From positions 56,586 through 103,786 of the forward strand of contig SGPM01000059.1 of NCBI GenBank assembly GCA_004802725.1: a stretch of DNA of 47,201 bases, read 5' to 3'. The position numbers were made by a program, and so were the translations under genes. The notes beneath the pieces were generated by a model, which worked only from the letters and a program-made list of their open reading frames with translations, was not told the origin of the DNA and did not search any database. Shown here piece after piece: positions 46,385 through 47,201 of the stretch; the first letter of the stretch is position 1; each line of letters begins with the position of its first letter. This stretch comes from Antrodiella citrinella. Its lineage: Eukaryota > Basidiomycota > Agaricomycetes > Polyporales > Steccherinaceae.

Positions 46385-46668
46385 ATAGAACTTCAAGTTT
46401 AATCTCGTCCGTAAAACTTGAAGTCTTAACACATGTAGAATGTCAAGTAAAATATGAAGATTTAACGAACATACTACCGCTGTTAGTAGTTGAAGTTTTA
46501 CCAAACAATAAAATGTGCGATAGCATTTAAGATTTTGCTATACATCTTACAAGTTGTCAATATATCAAATTTTACCACAGTTTGTATGAGCGTTAATATA
46601 TTAAATACTACTTCATATCTTACTTGCATTTCTACCAACGGTAGAATCACTCAGTCGCCGGTGTGTGA
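46385..46668 (-). repeat. right inverted arm
   Basis: Reverse complement of the left arm with the same nested hairpins; the inner stem is at 46390-46400 with 46414-46424. The equal length of both arms suggests that little has happened since the element formed or was last copied. Confidence 0.85.
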
Positions 46669-46830
46669 TCATGATGCCATGCTGCCAGTGGCCAAGAAGT
46701 CAGCCAGAATCGCGCTTGGATTCCAAGTCTTAGTTGGATAAGCGTCCACAGCCGCCCACATCACATGTGACCGCGACACGAACTTGAAGGTTTTCGAGAG
46801 CACTATTCACGAGATGTCGATACGGTGTAT
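46669..46830 (-). other. coding-looking segment right of the foldback element
   Basis: The minus strand carries an open stretch with VMWAAVDAYPTKTWNPSAILADFLATGSMAS, which reaches a stop exactly where the foldback element begins (46668/46669). It may be the 5' part of a gene whose downstream exons lie left of the element. No family is recognised. Confidence 0.3.
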
Positions 46831-46968
46831 ATACTGAAGTTGTGCTACAACACAGTCCAATATAACAACATGCAGTCGAATTGGTTTTCCCCGGTCACTC
46901 TTGCCACTCAAACGAGCCCACGATCGCAGTCCGACCGCTCAATGACCCTTGATTTGGGGACAAGATCG

Positions 46969-47178
46969 TCATTCTTTTGTTGGGGATGTCGAGCGCGGTC
47001 CTAAGCATATCAGCGTCAGCATAGCCGTTACACATCGATGAGGGCATATGATCACTGACACTACAGCAAAACCGACGACGCTCAGATCCAAGAGTTCTTC
47101 ATCATACCGTTCTGTCTCGTCTGGATTGGGTGGCGCAACGACAGCAAGGACAGCGTTGTATAATCTAGATCCTGGCAT
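46969..47178 (-). CDS. short open frame at the window edge, unrecognised
   Basis: A minus-strand frame reading GSRLYNAVLAVVAPPNPDETERYDEELLDLSVVGFAVV enters from the right edge. Its composition is protein-like, but no motif is recognised. It may be an exon of a gene lying mostly outside the window, or chance. Confidence 0.2.
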   Translation of the reverse strand: MPGSRLYNAVLAVVAPPNPDETERYDEELLDLSVVGFAVVSVIICPHRCVTAMLTLICLGPRSTSPTKE

Positions 47179-47201
47179 GCCGGGATCAAGTTGGATAGGT
47201 T

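Larger units (their letters stand above)
45960..46668. mobile_element. foldback/MITE-like element with 284-bp inverted arms
   Basis: A 709-bp AT-rich block whose ends are inverted copies: arm 1 is 45960-46243, arm 2 is 46385-46668, with a 141-bp unique centre. By eye the arms differ by about nine substitutions plus one N and no indel (about 97% identity). The outer ends read TCACACRCCGGCGACTGAG. There is no transposase frame, so it would be non-autonomous. I find no clear target-site duplication next to the outer ends. The open frames of 60-80 codons present in both arms are mirror images of each other and not evidence of a gene. Confidence 0.85.

Noticed and set aside
45929..46741. Two nearly identical short proteins (MKFYQTIKCAIAFKILLYILQVV...) on opposite strands
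   Set aside because: They are the same frame read from the two inverted arms of the foldback element, so their similarity follows from the repeat, not from protein conservation.
1..47201. tRNA, rRNA, CRISPR arrays or viral genes
   Set aside because: I looked for cloverleaf-like tRNA segments, repeat-spacer arrays and viral replicase or capsid motifs and saw none that I could support; a tRNAscan or Infernal run would be the decisive test.

Overview
The window looks like nuclear DNA from an Agaricomycete (mushroom-forming basidiomycete). Almost every gene is cut by many very short introns (about 47-70 nt, GT-AG). Gene families typical of that group are present (DUF6533 membrane protein, MYND-finger protein, PsiD-like decarboxylase, CYP monooxygenase), and base composition is balanced. 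There are no bacterial-type operons, rRNA, tRNA or CRISPR arrays that I can recognise. Scattered Ns, dense in the first 1.5 kb, mark this as draft sequence, so single-base frameshifts must be read with care. Species assignment is not possible from the sequence alone. Gene spans below run from start codon to stop codon and include introns; splice sites were inferred by eye from GT-AG signals, reading frame and protein-family alignment.

Left part (1-13.2 kb): the 3' end of a beta-lactamase-type serine hydrolase (+), cystathionine gamma-synthase (+, four exons), a DUF6533 seven-helix-type protein (-), a 22-exon DHTKD1-type 2-oxoadipate dehydrogenase E1 (+) containing a 6-nt microexon, then on the minus strand a single-pass membrane protein and a decayed multi-pass membrane gene.

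Middle part (13.3-38.8 kb): a Polo-like kinase (-), a large disordered protein ending in a C4HC3 cross-brace zinc finger (-), condensin HEAT subunit Cnd3/Ycg1 (+, sharing a compact divergent promoter with the zinc-finger gene), a 2OG-Fe(II) oxygenase (+), a deleted P450 pseudocopy and its fuller but frameshifted P450 sister (both -), a MYND-finger protein (-), RNA polymerase subunit Rpb10 (-, coding exon 1 is only the ATG) and, divergently, condensin HEAT subunit Cnd1/Ycs4 (+). Polo kinase and two non-SMC condensin subunits, all acting in mitotic chromosome condensation, thus lie within about 25 kb. Their upstream regions share CACGTG and CGCG-core motifs resembling G1/S (MCB/SCB) elements.

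Right part (38.8-47.2 kb): a PsiD/phosphatidylserine-decarboxylase-like enzyme (+), a relic of an alpha/beta hydrolase C-terminus (+), an OPT oligopeptide transporter (-), and a 709-bp AT-rich foldback element with two 284-bp inverted arms (about 97% identical by eye). Coding-looking minus-strand segments that I do not recognise lie on both sides of the element.
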